The notes under the pieces are model-generated. The model did not search any database and was not told the origin of the DNA. It saw only the letters and a list, made by a program, of their open reading frames with translations. From Hydrogeniiclostridium mannosilyticum (GTDB lineage Bacteria; Bacillota; Clostridia; Oscillospirales; Acutalibacteraceae), in NCBI RefSeq assembly GCF_003268275.1, contig NZ_QLYR01000001.1, positions 496,001 to 560,000 of the forward strand: a stretch of 64,000 nucleotides of DNA, in the 5' to 3' direction. This document shows positions 50,907 through 60,305 of the stretch, in pieces (the first letter of the stretch is position 1; every line of letters begins with the position of its first letter). The translations under genes and the position numbers were made by a program.

Positions 50907-52376
50907 TTAGCCCTCAATGACCTTCTTGAACTTCCCGTAGGCGGCTTCCCAATCCTCGTGGTTCTCCGGGGTGTACTCAATCGTGTCAAAGGAATTACGG
51001 ATGATCGCCCTCGCGGCCTTCAGGTCTGCAATCTCGCCGGTGGTCATCAGCTGTACCGCGGCATTTCCCATTGCGGTGGCCTCAATCGGGCCCGCCACAA
51101 TCTTCACACCGGTGGAAGCAGCCGTCATCCGGCACAGGAGGCCGTCCTTCGTTCCGCCGCCCAGCATGTGGATATAGTGATAGTCGCGCCCGGTGCAATC
51201 CTTGATCTCGTCAAACACATAGCGGTATTTCATGGCGATGCTCTCATAGATACAACGCATGATCTCGCCGACGGTCTGCGGCTCGCCCTGGCCGGTCGCA
51301 CGGCAGTAAGCGCGGATGCGCTCCGGAATGTTGCCGGGTGCGACAAAGTCCTGCGCATCGGGGTCAATAAAATACTGGAAGGGCTTGGAGGCCACTGCGT
51401 ACTTTTCCAGGTCATTGTAGCTGTACTCCTTGCCTTCGCGGCGGTACTGCCGCCTAGTCTCCTGAATCAGCCACAGGCCGATAATGTTCTTGAGGAAACG
51501 GGTAGTGTACTGGTAGCCGCCTTCGTTTGTGATGTTGTAGGCCTGGCTTTTTTCGCTGATGACCGGCTCCTGCAGCTCGGTGCCAAACAGCGACCAGGTT
51601 CCGCAGGAAATAAAGATGAAATCGTCTTCCGTCGCCGGGGTTGCCACCACCGCGCTGGCCGTGTCGTGCTCCGCCACGGAAATTACGTCCACATCACCCA
51701 AACCGAGCTCCGCCTGAATTTCAGGAGAAACCTTACCCAGTACCTTGCCGGCAGGCTCCACTTCAGGGAAGAGGTTCTCCGGAAGGCCCAGCTTTTTGAG
51801 CATGGGCTTATCCCACTGGTGGGTGTAGGGGTTGAGCATCTGCGTAGTGGAGGCCATGGAATACTCCGAGGTCTTTTTCCCCGTCAGGAAATAGCAGAAT
51901 AGATCCGGCATCAACAGGGCGCAGTCAGCCCGTTCCAAAAGCTCCGGGTCCTGCTCCACAAGGGCCATCAGCTGATAAATGGTGTTCAGCTCCAGCAGCT
52001 GGATGCCGCTGGCCTTATACAGCTCTGCTTTGCCGACAACTTTTGCCGCCTTTTCAATCATCCCCGCCGTACGGGTGTCGCGGTAATGGATGGGGTTCTG
52101 TAGCAGATTTCCCTTTTTATCCAGCAGGCCAAAATCGACGCCCCAGGTGTCAATACCAATGGTGGAAAAATCCCCCAGCGCCTTTGCCTTTGTAATGCCC
52201 TGCTTAATCTCATGGAACAGCCCCAGAACATCCCAATAGAAGGTTCCGCACACCATGACGGGGTTATTGTCAAAGCGGTGTACCTCCGTCAGCTCAATCC
52301 GGCTTCCGTCAAAATCCGCCAGCATCGCCCGGCCGCTGGAAGCGCCAAAATCGAATACAAGCACTTTCTTACTCAC
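50907..52376 (-). CDS. rhaB: Rhamnulokinase
   Basis: The GTG start at 52376 has AAAGGAG 8 nt upstream. The 489-aa FGGY kinase phosphorylates L-rhamnulose at C1. Typical RhaB motifs: VFDFGASSGRAM at the N-terminus, IGIDTWGVDFGLLD (~73-86), AEHDTASAVVATP, FISCGTWSLFGTE (~255), and HMLGGGTKDGLLCRMTA (~400) with the ADP-binding glycines. It sits 106 bp upstream of the BMC promoter and supplies the aldolase substrate. It has its own promoter. Confidence 0.95.
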   Translation of the reverse strand: MSKKVLVFDFGASSGRAMLADFDGSRIELTEVHRFDNNPVMVCGTFYWDVLGLFHEIKQGITKAKALGDFSTIGIDTWGVDFGLLDKKGNLLQNPIHYRDTRTAGMIEKAAKVVGKAELYKASGIQLLELNTIYQLMALVEQDPELLERADCALLMPDLFCYFLTGKKTSEYSMASTTQMLNPYTHQWDKPMLKKLGLPENLFPEVEPAGKVLGKVSPEIQAELGLGDVDVISVAEHDTASAVVATPATEDDFIFISCGTWSLFGTELQEPVISEKSQAYNITNEGGYQYTTRFLKNIIGLWLIQETRRQYRREGKEYSYNDLEKYAVASKPFQYFIDPDAQDFVAPGNIPERIRAYCRATGQGEPQTVGEIMRCIYESIAMKYRYVFDEIKDCTGRDYHYIHMLGGGTKDGLLCRMTAASTGVKIVAGPIEATAMGNAAVQLMTTGEIADLKAARAIIRNSFDTIEYTPENHEDWEAAYGKFKKVIEG

Positions 52377-52489
52377 TGTGCCATCTCCTTTTCTGATATT
52401 GTCTCGACCGGTTCTGCCTAAAAACGCTTGAAGGAGACACCTCCTTTCTCACCTTTCTCAATCGGAAGCCCGGCCATTGATTTGTCTAT

Positions 52490-52518
52490 ATTATAACGGC
52501 TTTTGATTATTTCTGCAA
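52490..52518 (-). promoter_or_regulatory. Promoter of rhaB
   Basis: Minus strand TTGCAG (52513-52518), 17-bp spacer, TATAAT (52490-52495). The ~110-nt leader has an extra AGGAGG far from the start codon. Confidence 0.65.
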
Positions 52519-52614
52519 CCAAAACCCGCCTTAAAAGCAACTGATTCCTGCAAATAAATTTTCTCAGCCGTTCCGCCCCGGCTCAACTATGTGCCGGCAT
52601 GTCAAAAAAGCAGT

Positions 52615-52654
52615 TAAAAATGCCGGACGGTACGCTAACCGTCCGGCATTTTTA
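52615..52654 (-). terminator. Terminator of the GH20 gene
   Basis: A perfect 17-bp stem TAAAAATGCCGGACGGT / complement with a 6-nt loop, A/T runs at both ends, lies 13 bp past the GH20 stop. It separates the glycosidase unit from rhaB. Confidence 0.92.
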
Positions 52655-52666
52655 ACGAAATTACCT

Positions 52667-54550
52667 TTAGAAAGCAGAGGGGGTTGCTATGGCCCGCCAG
52701 CCGTACGCAACGGCAAGATGGCGGCTCCCGTCCCGGTCCTCCTCCGCCTCCACACAGTCGAAGGGCAGAATATCCTGCTCCAGCTCCTCCAGGGCGGCGA
52801 TCTCGCCGGACAGCCAGGCCCTCAGCCGTTCGGCCGCCGTCTGAATGCGCTGCTTCAAGCCGCCGACCCGCAGGTCAAATACATCCAGGCCAAAAATCTT
52901 GTTATCTGCCGACCACTGCTTCCGGTAGGCCGCGGCAAAACAATCAATGCGGGCGATCAGGTCCGGAAGCAGCTCCTCCGCATACCGCTGCAGCGCCGCA
53001 CGGTCGCCTGCCCTATAGGCCGCGCGAATCCGCACACCCACAGAAGCCTTTGCCGCAAGAACCTCACAAAACTTAGACTGCACCTCAAAGAGCACGGCCC
53101 ACTCCCGGTTGCGTGCACCGGCAGACCGCAAGGCCTGTGCACAGCGTTCGAAATGCGCGTCGTAGGCATCGGGCAGCACATGCCAGTCAAACAGGCCGTA
53201 AAGAATATCCTGGTAGAACAGGTCCTTACAGGGATTACACACCGCCTTTTTCAGTTCCGGATTACCCGGCACCCCCATGGGGCTCTCCAGCAGCATAAAA
53301 TCTTCAAAAGAGGCGCCCGTACAGGCCTGGAAACGCTCAGCCAGGTGGTCCGAGCTGTCCTCATAGCACAGCTCCGCCCAGAACTGCAGGGACGGCAGAA
53401 TGGAGAACGGCGATGCCTCTGCCCCGTCATCTCCCCAAGCCGTGATGATTACATCACGGACGCCGTTGTCGCGGCAGCTGTTGTGGGCCATCTGGCCGAT
53501 GTGCATGCTGAACGCATTGCCAGGCTGGAAGCCGAACCACTTCCAAGCGCCGCCCGCAAAGGCGACATTCTGGGTCAGCTTGCGGTGGTTGAAAATCATT
53601 GCATCGTAGAGCGCCGGGTCTGTCGAATAATAGTCCCAATAAAGCAGCGTGATGTCATCCGGAATCTGCTTGGCCACCTCTTCCTTAAAATCGCATTCCT
53701 TGCAATAATAGGTGCCGCCGGTTGCCAGCTTGAAGAACATATCGCTCCACATCATCGGCTTAAAGCCGTATTTGCGGGCCAATTCCATCACCCTGCTGAA
53801 ATGGCGCACCATGATGCCGTTGCGCTCCTCAAAGCCGTGCTTGTGCAGATATTTGCCCAGTCCGACCATTTCAGCCTCATCCATACCGATGTTGACCTTC
53901 CGGCTGGTCAAGTTCTCTGCCAGTGTGCGGAACATAGCATCGATGAGCGCATAGGTTTTTTCCTCGGCCGCCAGCAGAATATCATTGCAATCGACAATAT
54001 CGCTGAAAGCCGCCCATTTAAGGGCCTGGGCCAGATGCGCCAGCGTCTGAATCGCTGGAACCAGCTCAATGCCCAGCGCCGCCGCGTAGTCATCCATCGC
54101 GCGGTACTCCTCCTTGGTGTAGCGGCCGCGAAGGTAACCGAAATAAGGGTACTCCTTGATTTCGTAGGTGTCCTCGGTGTAGAGCTGAATCTGGTTATAG
54201 CCCATTTTGGCCAGTATCCGTGCCATACGCTTAAAAGCCGCCATATTCAGCACGCCGTTTCGGGAACAATCCAGCATAACCCCCAGCGTATTATACACCG
54301 GCTTTTCGGTGAGCGACAGCGCCGCACCGTTCCGCGCAGCCTCGCTCAGCAGGGCGAGGCCGCGTGCCAGTTCATTCAGCTGACAGTATGTAATTGAGGC
54401 GGCCTTTCCGTCGCAAGACACAGAAAGGGCTTCACCCGGGCGCAGCTCCAGCTCCGACAGTACCGCGCCCTCAAGCCCCAGGCCCGGCAGCAACTCGGCA
54501 AGCAGCCGTTCCTCCTGCTGTTTCGCCTGGGCTGAATACAAAATCTTCAT
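52667..54550 (-). CDS. GH20 beta-N-acetylhexosaminidase, cytosolic (GcnA-like)
   Basis: Start ATG at 54550 follows AGGGGAGGAAG. The 627-aa protein has a GH20-type catalytic barrel with the Asp-Glu pair D224-E225 (NIGMDEAEM) and an N-terminal domain preceding it (MLDCSRNGVLNM marks the barrel start near 92). No signal peptide, so it removes terminal GlcNAc or GalNAc from imported oligosaccharides, like streptococcal GcnA. Helices from ~430 on form a C-terminal extension. It follows the rhamnosidase-like gene by 142 bp and may share its promoter. Confidence 0.85.
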   Translation of the reverse strand: MKILYSAQAKQQEERLLAELLPGLGLEGAVLSELELRPGEALSVSCDGKAASITYCQLNELARGLALLSEAARNGAALSLTEKPVYNTLGVMLDCSRNGVLNMAAFKRMARILAKMGYNQIQLYTEDTYEIKEYPYFGYLRGRYTKEEYRAMDDYAAALGIELVPAIQTLAHLAQALKWAAFSDIVDCNDILLAAEEKTYALIDAMFRTLAENLTSRKVNIGMDEAEMVGLGKYLHKHGFEERNGIMVRHFSRVMELARKYGFKPMMWSDMFFKLATGGTYYCKECDFKEEVAKQIPDDITLLYWDYYSTDPALYDAMIFNHRKLTQNVAFAGGAWKWFGFQPGNAFSMHIGQMAHNSCRDNGVRDVIITAWGDDGAEASPFSILPSLQFWAELCYEDSSDHLAERFQACTGASFEDFMLLESPMGVPGNPELKKAVCNPCKDLFYQDILYGLFDWHVLPDAYDAHFERCAQALRSAGARNREWAVLFEVQSKFCEVLAAKASVGVRIRAAYRAGDRAALQRYAEELLPDLIARIDCFAAAYRKQWSADNKIFGLDVFDLRVGGLKQRIQTAAERLRAWLSGEIAALEELEQDILPFDCVEAEEDRDGSRHLAVAYGWRAIATPSAF

Positions 54551-54692
54551 CAATACTTCCTCCCCTGATTTAAAATTCATCGCCAAAGCAAACCTGCCCT
54601 GACGATGAGCGCACCCCCACCCCGCGCCTGTTTCACTAAAGGCCGCCGGACCGGGCGGACGCGGGATAACAATGTGAAAAGAAGGTTCCCCT

Positions 54693-56405
54693 TCAGCGAA
54701 CGACCTCTACCTCGTCGGGCGCTTTGATATCGCTTTCTACAGAACCATCAGCTTTTTTCTCATGCCGGACAAACACCGGGCCATACGGTGTCGGGAAGGA
54801 ACCCTCTGCCCACTCCAGGCTGCCAAGCCGCGGTGTAACCCGGATCTTGCGGCAGCCGGGCTCCAGTACCTCCACGCCAAGGATTGTTTCCTGCATCCAG
54901 GGTGTCGGGCCGGAGGACCAGCCATGGCACAGGCTGTGGCGGTAGCCGATGTAGCAGTATTTGCCGTAGGCGCCGTGGACATTTACTTTCCCCGCAGGGG
55001 TAAGCTCGTCAATACGGGCGGCATTCTCCAGCCAATCTATGTCGAAGTCCTCCCAGAAGGTGGTTGCCCCCAGCGAAAGCATGCCGCCCCAATAGTCGCG
55101 GATATTTTCCAGGCAGCCCTCAATGTCACCGGCGGCGGCGCGGGCACGCAGGATATAATAGCCCATAAAGGTGGATATGCTGTGCGCGCCGTTCTGAGAA
55201 AGGCAGGCTTCGTTCGCCTCACTGGCAGAGGCAAGGCCTGCCAGCACCATCAGTGAAAGCGCCTGCTTGGCTCCGCCGTAGCCCGCCGGGCGGAATTTCA
55301 TCAGCTTTTCAAGGTCGGCCTCACACTGCTTTGCAAGCTCCGCTTCGCCGCAGGCCTCAAAAAGCCGTTTGGCGCTGCGGGTCGCCATCACATGGAGAGC
55401 CTGCAAGCCGGCGTCGATAGCCTCCTTATTGTCCGCGGTCGGCCAGTCTACAAACCGGGGCTCCGGCGTGCAGTCCTTACCGCTTTCATCAATAAAGGTG
55501 CTCAGCTGCTGATACAGCCCCTTATAATAGGGCATCTGGCGTTTCAGAAACTCCATGTCGCCCGTATGTACATACCAGTCGTGCTGAATGATCATCCACC
55601 ACATAGAATAGGATGGGTAGCCGTTCATCCAGTTTGGCAGCGGCGTACCCTCGCGGACAAAATCAAGGCTCCTCGGCACTGCCTCATTTTGCCCGAAAAC
55701 AGCCTGAATGGTGGAGGTTTCCGGATGCATATCGCCAATCCAGACCAGGCGGTCGCGCTTAACGCCGTCCCAAATATAATTCTGCATGTTCAAATGCACC
55801 GTATAGGCGCCCGTTTTCCAAATCCGGTTCAGCAGTTCATCATTGCAGCGGAAGGAGCCGACGTAGGGAAGGTCCATATAAACCAGGACGCCCTTTACCC
55901 CCTTCAGCACCAGATCCTGGTCCTGATCCAGCAGGTCGATGCGCACAAACCGGAAGCCCGTTTCACCAACGCTGATCATGCTCATATCCGGCAGATCTAC
56001 CACCATGTCGCGTACAGCGTGGTCATTGGTGGCGTTTTGCTCTCCGCCCAGCTCGCTCATGGCCTCCATGGCGGATTCGCCAAAGCGAACCCGGACATTT
56101 GCATGGTGCTTGCTGCCGGCCAGCCAGGTAAAAATTTTGATACCGCCGTGGATTTCAGCACCAAAATCCAGCAAAACAGAAGCGCAGTTTTCCGCCGTGC
56201 TGTGCAGGACGCAGCCGTCCTTGGGCTCAACGGTAATTTGAGCGGCCCTGTTCTCCACAAGCGCCTGGCTGTTGGTTACCGAGCCGCTCTGCCACAACAC
56301 CTTCTGCGGCGCAATATAAAAACGCTTGCGGTCATCCGCCTCCATCTTTTCACAGATCTGTTCGTCAAACACATCCGCGATATGGGAACCATTTTTCATT
56401 TCCAT
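54693..56405 (-). CDS. GH78-like alpha-L-rhamnosidase, cytosolic
   Basis: The 570-aa protein has an N-terminal beta domain (~50-180), a six-hairpin catalytic barrel (~190-480) with GH78-type segments GVKRDRLVWIGDMHPE (~232-247) and FWEDFDIDW, and a C-terminal beta domain (VRVTPRLG-like). Acidic residues in these segments are candidate catalytic ones. It lacks the extra N-terminal domains and signal peptide of secreted rhamnosidases, so it should release L-rhamnose from imported small glycosides, feeding rhaB and the BMC. AAAGGAG precedes the ATG; own promoter. Confidence 0.82.
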   Translation of the reverse strand: MEMKNGSHIADVFDEQICEKMEADDRKRFYIAPQKVLWQSGSVTNSQALVENRAAQITVEPKDGCVLHSTAENCASVLLDFGAEIHGGIKIFTWLAGSKHHANVRVRFGESAMEAMSELGGEQNATNDHAVRDMVVDLPDMSMISVGETGFRFVRIDLLDQDQDLVLKGVKGVLVYMDLPYVGSFRCNDELLNRIWKTGAYTVHLNMQNYIWDGVKRDRLVWIGDMHPETSTIQAVFGQNEAVPRSLDFVREGTPLPNWMNGYPSYSMWWMIIQHDWYVHTGDMEFLKRQMPYYKGLYQQLSTFIDESGKDCTPEPRFVDWPTADNKEAIDAGLQALHVMATRSAKRLFEACGEAELAKQCEADLEKLMKFRPAGYGGAKQALSLMVLAGLASASEANEACLSQNGAHSISTFMGYYILRARAAAGDIEGCLENIRDYWGGMLSLGATTFWEDFDIDWLENAARIDELTPAGKVNVHGAYGKYCYIGYRHSLCHGWSSGPTPWMQETILGVEVLEPGCRKIRVTPRLGSLEWAEGSFPTPYGPVFVRHEKKADGSVESDIKAPDEVEVVR

Positions 56406-56462
56406 TGTTCGTACTCCTTTAATTGCTTAACACTTTAATTTTAAATGAACCGTTGCAGTTGT

Positions 56463-56491
56463 ATTATAGCGAAATGTCTCTTCAGAAGCAA
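56463..56491 (-). promoter_or_regulatory. Promoter of the rhamnosidase/GH20 unit
   Basis: Minus strand TTGCTT (56486-56491), 17-bp spacer, TATAAT (56463-56468), about 60 bp before the start codon. Confidence 0.7.
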
Positions 56492-56658
56492 TGCTTTTAT
56501 TCTTTCATTATAAAATATTTTTCGGCGCTGCTACGGATTATCAAAGGCCCCGCCGCCTTGGCAGCGGCAGAACGCAGGCTTTCGGAGCCCGGCCGTTTAT
56601 TTTCGTTCCGATCAGCCCATATTGATTTTATCGATCGGCCTTCGGGTTCACACACCGT

Positions 56659-58050
56659 TTAATCGGCTAATTTTTTCGCTGTCCATTTTCCGCTGAGGAA
56701 CCGCGCCACAAAGGCGATGATCCGCACGCCCCAGTCAATGAACATGGCGACCCATACGCCCAGTACCCCCATCTGAAAGCCATAGACCAATAGGTAGCTG
56801 AAGCCAATGCGGAAAATCCACATGGAAAGCACGGAAACCGTCATTGTAAATTTCACATCATTGGCGGCGCGCAGGCCGTTCGGCAGCACAAAGCTGGCAG
56901 GCCACAGGACTATGCTGGCAAGACAGTTTGCAACCAGCAGTTCAAAGGCCAGGTCCGAGGTTTCGCCCAAGAGCCCGTAGCATTGAATAACCGGGCGTGC
57001 TGCCAAAATCAGGCCGACAGACAGAACCGCCATGGCAACATAGGCCAGACCCGTCAGCCGGATGATATATTTTCGTGCCTGTTCATACTCATTGGCGCCC
57101 ACACAGCGGCCGACAATGGTGATTAATCCAAGCCCAATTGCCGCACCGGGAATCTGAGGAATACCGGCTACCGACCCAGCCACCGCGTTGGAGGCAATCG
57201 CGATGGTTCCCAACGAGGCGACCAGGCCCTGGACTAAAATCTTACCGATTTGAAACATTCCATTTTCCAGGCCGCTTGGAATCCCGATGGCGAGAATAGT
57301 CCGCACCATTCTCCAATCGGGGCGGAAGCGCCGGAAGGTGTCAATATAAATCACATTATGCGGCCTCAGCAGCAGCAATAGCATAACCGCGGCCCCCACT
57401 ACCCGGGAAACCAAGGTCGCGATTGCCGCACCGGTCACGCCCATTTGAAAGCCGAAAATCAGCAGCGCATTGCCGCTTACATTAATAGTATTCATCCCCA
57501 GTGAAGTCAGCATCGAAACTTTTGAATTGTTCATGGAGCGGAACAGCGCCGCCCCCGCATTATACAGGCCAATAAAGGGGTAGGACAAGGCCGACCAGAA
57601 AAAATAGGTCTCGCAGTTTGCCATGACGCTCTCCTCAGCGGAACCGAAAATCAAATGCAGCAGCGGGTTATTCAGAGCCAGGCAAAGCAGCATAATAAAA
57701 CACGAAAGAACCGCCACAATAAAAAACAGCTGTTTAGCGGACAAATTCGCCTTCTCACGGTTCTGGCGGCCCAAATACTGCGCAGACACAATCGCACCGC
57801 CCGTCGCCATCGCCGCAAAGATTTGGATCAGCAGAATATTGATGGAATCTACTAACGACACGCCCGAGACCGCCGCTTCCCCGCAGCTTGAAACCATCAC
57901 CGTGTCCGCCATGCCAATGGTCACGCCTAAAAGCTGCTCAACCATCAGCGGCAGTACCAATGCATAAACAGCCTTTCTGGAAAACATCATGCTCAGGAAC
58001 TCCTTTGGCCTATCATTAAAATTGAACCCAGGTTTAACAAGCGCCATCAT
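56659..58050 (-). CDS. MATE-family multidrug/solute exporter
   Basis: The start is taken as ATG at 58050 after AAAGGGC; the open frame extends upstream but across the divergent promoter region. The 463-aa protein has twelve predicted transmembrane helices and the MatE pattern in two halves (LPLMVEQLLGVTIGMADTVMV near residue 34, cited in part; a similar start near 257, IGIPSGLENG). It exports drugs or metabolites with Na+ or H+. Monocistronic and divergent from the AI-2E-family gene. Confidence 0.92.
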   Translation of the reverse strand: MMALVKPGFNFNDRPKEFLSMMFSRKAVYALVLPLMVEQLLGVTIGMADTVMVSSCGEAAVSGVSLVDSINILLIQIFAAMATGGAIVSAQYLGRQNREKANLSAKQLFFIVAVLSCFIMLLCLALNNPLLHLIFGSAEESVMANCETYFFWSALSYPFIGLYNAGAALFRSMNNSKVSMLTSLGMNTINVSGNALLIFGFQMGVTGAAIATLVSRVVGAAVMLLLLLRPHNVIYIDTFRRFRPDWRMVRTILAIGIPSGLENGMFQIGKILVQGLVASLGTIAIASNAVAGSVAGIPQIPGAAIGLGLITIVGRCVGANEYEQARKYIIRLTGLAYVAMAVLSVGLILAARPVIQCYGLLGETSDLAFELLVANCLASIVLWPASFVLPNGLRAANDVKFTMTVSVLSMWIFRIGFSYLLVYGFQMGVLGVWVAMFIDWGVRIIAFVARFLSGKWTAKKLAD

Positions 58051-58132
58051 TATACGCCCTTTACCGCCGGACTGCAAGCCCCGCCGCACCTTAATCCCGC
58101 GCATGTTTTTAGACAAAAATATGCGCAGAGAA

Positions 58133-58161
58133 TTGACAGAACAGCGAAATTGAGCTATGGT
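58133..58161 (+). promoter_or_regulatory. Candidate promoter of the AI-2E-family gene
   Basis: TTGACA (58133-58138), 17-bp spacer, TATGGT (58156-58161). A TATAAT at 58176-58181 is an alternative -10, but with no good -35 at 17 bp. Confidence 0.45.
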
Positions 58162-58278
58162 AAACTTATCCTTACTATAATAGGGTGTTTTATGGGCTCG
58201 TTCCCACCTGCCGGAGGTTAATAACAAGGCTAACCTTTCGCTAACCCGAACAACTAACTTTTAAACAAGGAGGACTTT

Positions 58279-59676
58279 ATGAAGCTTGAAGAATTTTTGG
58301 ATAACCCCAAGCTTATGCAAAAGGTCGTACGGAAAATTCTGCTGATTGTCACCTACATCATCGTTTTAATCTTTGTTCTTTTCAACGTAAGCGCGCTGCA
58401 GCAGGTCGGCGGATATGTTTTGTGGCTGCTGGGGCCCTTCCTGCTGGGCATTGCCGTTGCCTTCGTTATGAATGTTATCCTGAGGCTTTTTGAGCTTCAT
58501 GTGTTCTCGTTTCTCAACAAGAAAAAGCTGAAGTTTTGGGAAAGGGTCCGCCGGCCTATCTGCATCCTGCTCTCCTTCCTGGTTCTGGCCGGCCTGATCT
58601 GCGCCATCTCCTTCTTTATTATCCCGGAGCTTATCAATTCCCTAAAAGTACTTACCGACGCCGTGCCGGGGTACTTGCAGTCCCTCTATGACACCGTCAC
58701 CTCTTATTTACAGGACTTTAACATCACGCAGCAGCAGCTGAACGACCTGAAGCTGGACTGGTCGTCAATTATTGACAAGGTCACCGGCGTGATGTCCGGG
58801 GTGATGGGCTCGCTCGGCAACCTCACCGTCGGCTTTGCCAACGCGATGGTAACGCTGGTAATGAGCTTCATCTTCTCTATTTACATGCTGTCGAAAAAGG
58901 AAAGGTTTATTCTCACACTCAAACGCATGCTTTATGCCTTCCTGCCCCTGGGCAAGGCCAAGGCTATTTTAAATGTTTCTTCCCTTGCCAACCGGATTTT
59001 CTCCAGCTTTGTCCGGGGGCAAATGACAGAGTCCCTCATTTTGGGCTGCCTATGCTACATCGGCATGTCCATTCTTCAGCTGCCCTACGCCCTGCTGATT
59101 GCCTCGATCGTCGCGCTGGCAAGCCTGATCCCCATCATGGGCGCCTACATTGGCTGCTTTACCGGCGCGCTTATCCTTTTTTTGGTCCACCCGATGTACA
59201 GTGTGTACTTTATTATTTTCTTGGTGCTGCTACAGCAGTTTGAGGGCAATGTCATTTACCCACGCGTTGTCGGCAGCTCGGTCGGCCTCCCTGGAATTTG
59301 GGTTATTTTTGCGATTGTGGTCGGCGGGAACATGATGGGCATGGCCGGTATTCTGCTCGGCATTCCCACCTGCTCGGTGCTCTATTCCCTGCTGCGCCGC
59401 CAGACCGCCAAAAGCTTGCAGCAGAAGGGAATTACCAATGAACAGGTGCTGCGCAACGACCCGGATTGGGAGCCGGCGGAGGAAGAGGAAGCCAAGCCCC
59501 CTGTCAAACCGGTGTTTAGTAAAGTACGCTCCCTATTTGGCCGTAAAAGGTCAACCAATACCGTCGGCCCTGAAAACGGCGCAGAGGGGGTCTCCGCTGA
59601 AGCTGTAGAGGCTGATCCCTCCGCCAGTTCTCCCACAGAGGAGCATGTTTCCGCCGAAAAGGACAAAACAGACTGA
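58279..59676 (+). CDS. AI-2E-family permease
   Basis: The 465-aa membrane protein has about eight transmembrane helices in the AI-2E/PerM layout: two or three N-terminal helices, a soluble loop (~125-180, LQDFNITQQQLNDL), then the conserved C-terminal set with ASLIPIMGAYIGC and LLQQFEGNVIYPRVVG. The last ~80 residues are an acidic, disordered cytosolic tail. AAGGAGG precedes the ATG. Family members export signals or move ions; the solute here is unknown. Confidence 0.9.
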   Translation: MKLEEFLDNPKLMQKVVRKILLIVTYIIVLIFVLFNVSALQQVGGYVLWLLGPFLLGIAVAFVMNVILRLFELHVFSFLNKKKLKFWERVRRPICILLSFLVLAGLICAISFFIIPELINSLKVLTDAVPGYLQSLYDTVTSYLQDFNITQQQLNDLKLDWSSIIDKVTGVMSGVMGSLGNLTVGFANAMVTLVMSFIFSIYMLSKKERFILTLKRMLYAFLPLGKAKAILNVSSLANRIFSSFVRGQMTESLILGCLCYIGMSILQLPYALLIASIVALASLIPIMGAYIGCFTGALILFLVHPMYSVYFIIFLVLLQQFEGNVIYPRVVGSSVGLPGIWVIFAIVVGGNMMGMAGILLGIPTCSVLYSLLRRQTAKSLQQKGITNEQVLRNDPDWEPAEEEEAKPPVKPVFSKVRSLFGRKRSTNTVGPENGAEGVSAEAVEADPSASSPTEEHVSAEKDKTD

Positions 59677-59721
59677 TTCTGTTTTGGCTAAAGCCGTGAC
59701 TTCGCCGTTAAAGTGTGGTAA

Positions 59722-59759
59722 AATAATCTTCGGAGGAATTTTCCGGAGATTATTTTTTT
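59722..59759 (+). terminator. Terminator after the AI-2E-family gene
   Basis: AATAATCTTCGGA pairs with TCCGGAGATTATT (one G-T) around a 7-nt loop and is followed by TTTTT. Confidence 0.85.
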
Positions 59760-59816
59760 GCCGCGGGCAGGTCCCGGTAAATTTATCCGGTTTAAATTGA
59801 AACGAAAGGAAGATGG

Positions 59817-60305
59817 ATGTTGGATCAACTACTTACACTGCTAAGCGAAAACGCGAGGCTCAGCTGCGCGCAACTGGCAGCCATGCTCAATAAAACCGAA
59901 GCACAGGTGCAGGAGGAAATCGCAGCCTATGAAAAGGCCGGCATCATTCGCGGCTATCAAACACAGATCAATTGGGAAAAGGTAGACTCCAACCATGCAT
60001 CTGCGTTAATCGAGTTAAAGGTCAGCCCTAAGCCGGACAAGGGCTTTGACGACATTGCCGACCGCATCATGCAGCTGGAGGAGGTAGAGAGCGTCTACCT
60101 CATGTCCGGCGGCTTTGACCTGGCTGTTTGCGTTAACGGCCGAAGCATGCAGGAAATTGCCATGTTCGTCGCCCGAAAGCTATCCCCTATGGATTCGGTC
60201 TTATCCACGGCTACCCATTTTATCCTGAAGCGCTACAAGGACGGCGGGCTGGCGATGGAATCCGAAGATGAAATTGATGAAAGAAGGAGCATGTTCGGTG
60301 ATTGA
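59817..60305 (+). CDS. Lrp/AsnC-family transcriptional regulator
   Basis: The 162-aa protein has an N-terminal winged helix-turn-helix (residues ~1-50, LSCAQLAAMLNKTEAQVQEE) and a C-terminal RAM ligand-binding domain (~65-145, VYLMSGGFDLAVCV). Lrp-type proteins sense amino acids. AAAGGA lies 6 nt before the ATG. It overlaps the aminotransferase gene by 8 bp, so it probably controls that operon in response to an amino acid. Confidence 0.92.
   Translation: MLDQLLTLLSENARLSCAQLAAMLNKTEAQVQEEIAAYEKAGIIRGYQTQINWEKVDSNHASALIELKVSPKPDKGFDDIADRIMQLEEVESVYLMSGGFDLAVCVNGRSMQEIAMFVARKLSPMDSVLSTATHFILKRYKDGGLAMESEDEIDERRSMFGD

Noticed and set aside
52589-54397. 600-codon open frame antisense to the GH20 gene
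   Set aside because: Mirror of GC-rich codon use in a clear gene; no ribosome site or domain. The same holds for long antisense frames over pduP, the alcohol dehydrogenase and pduC.
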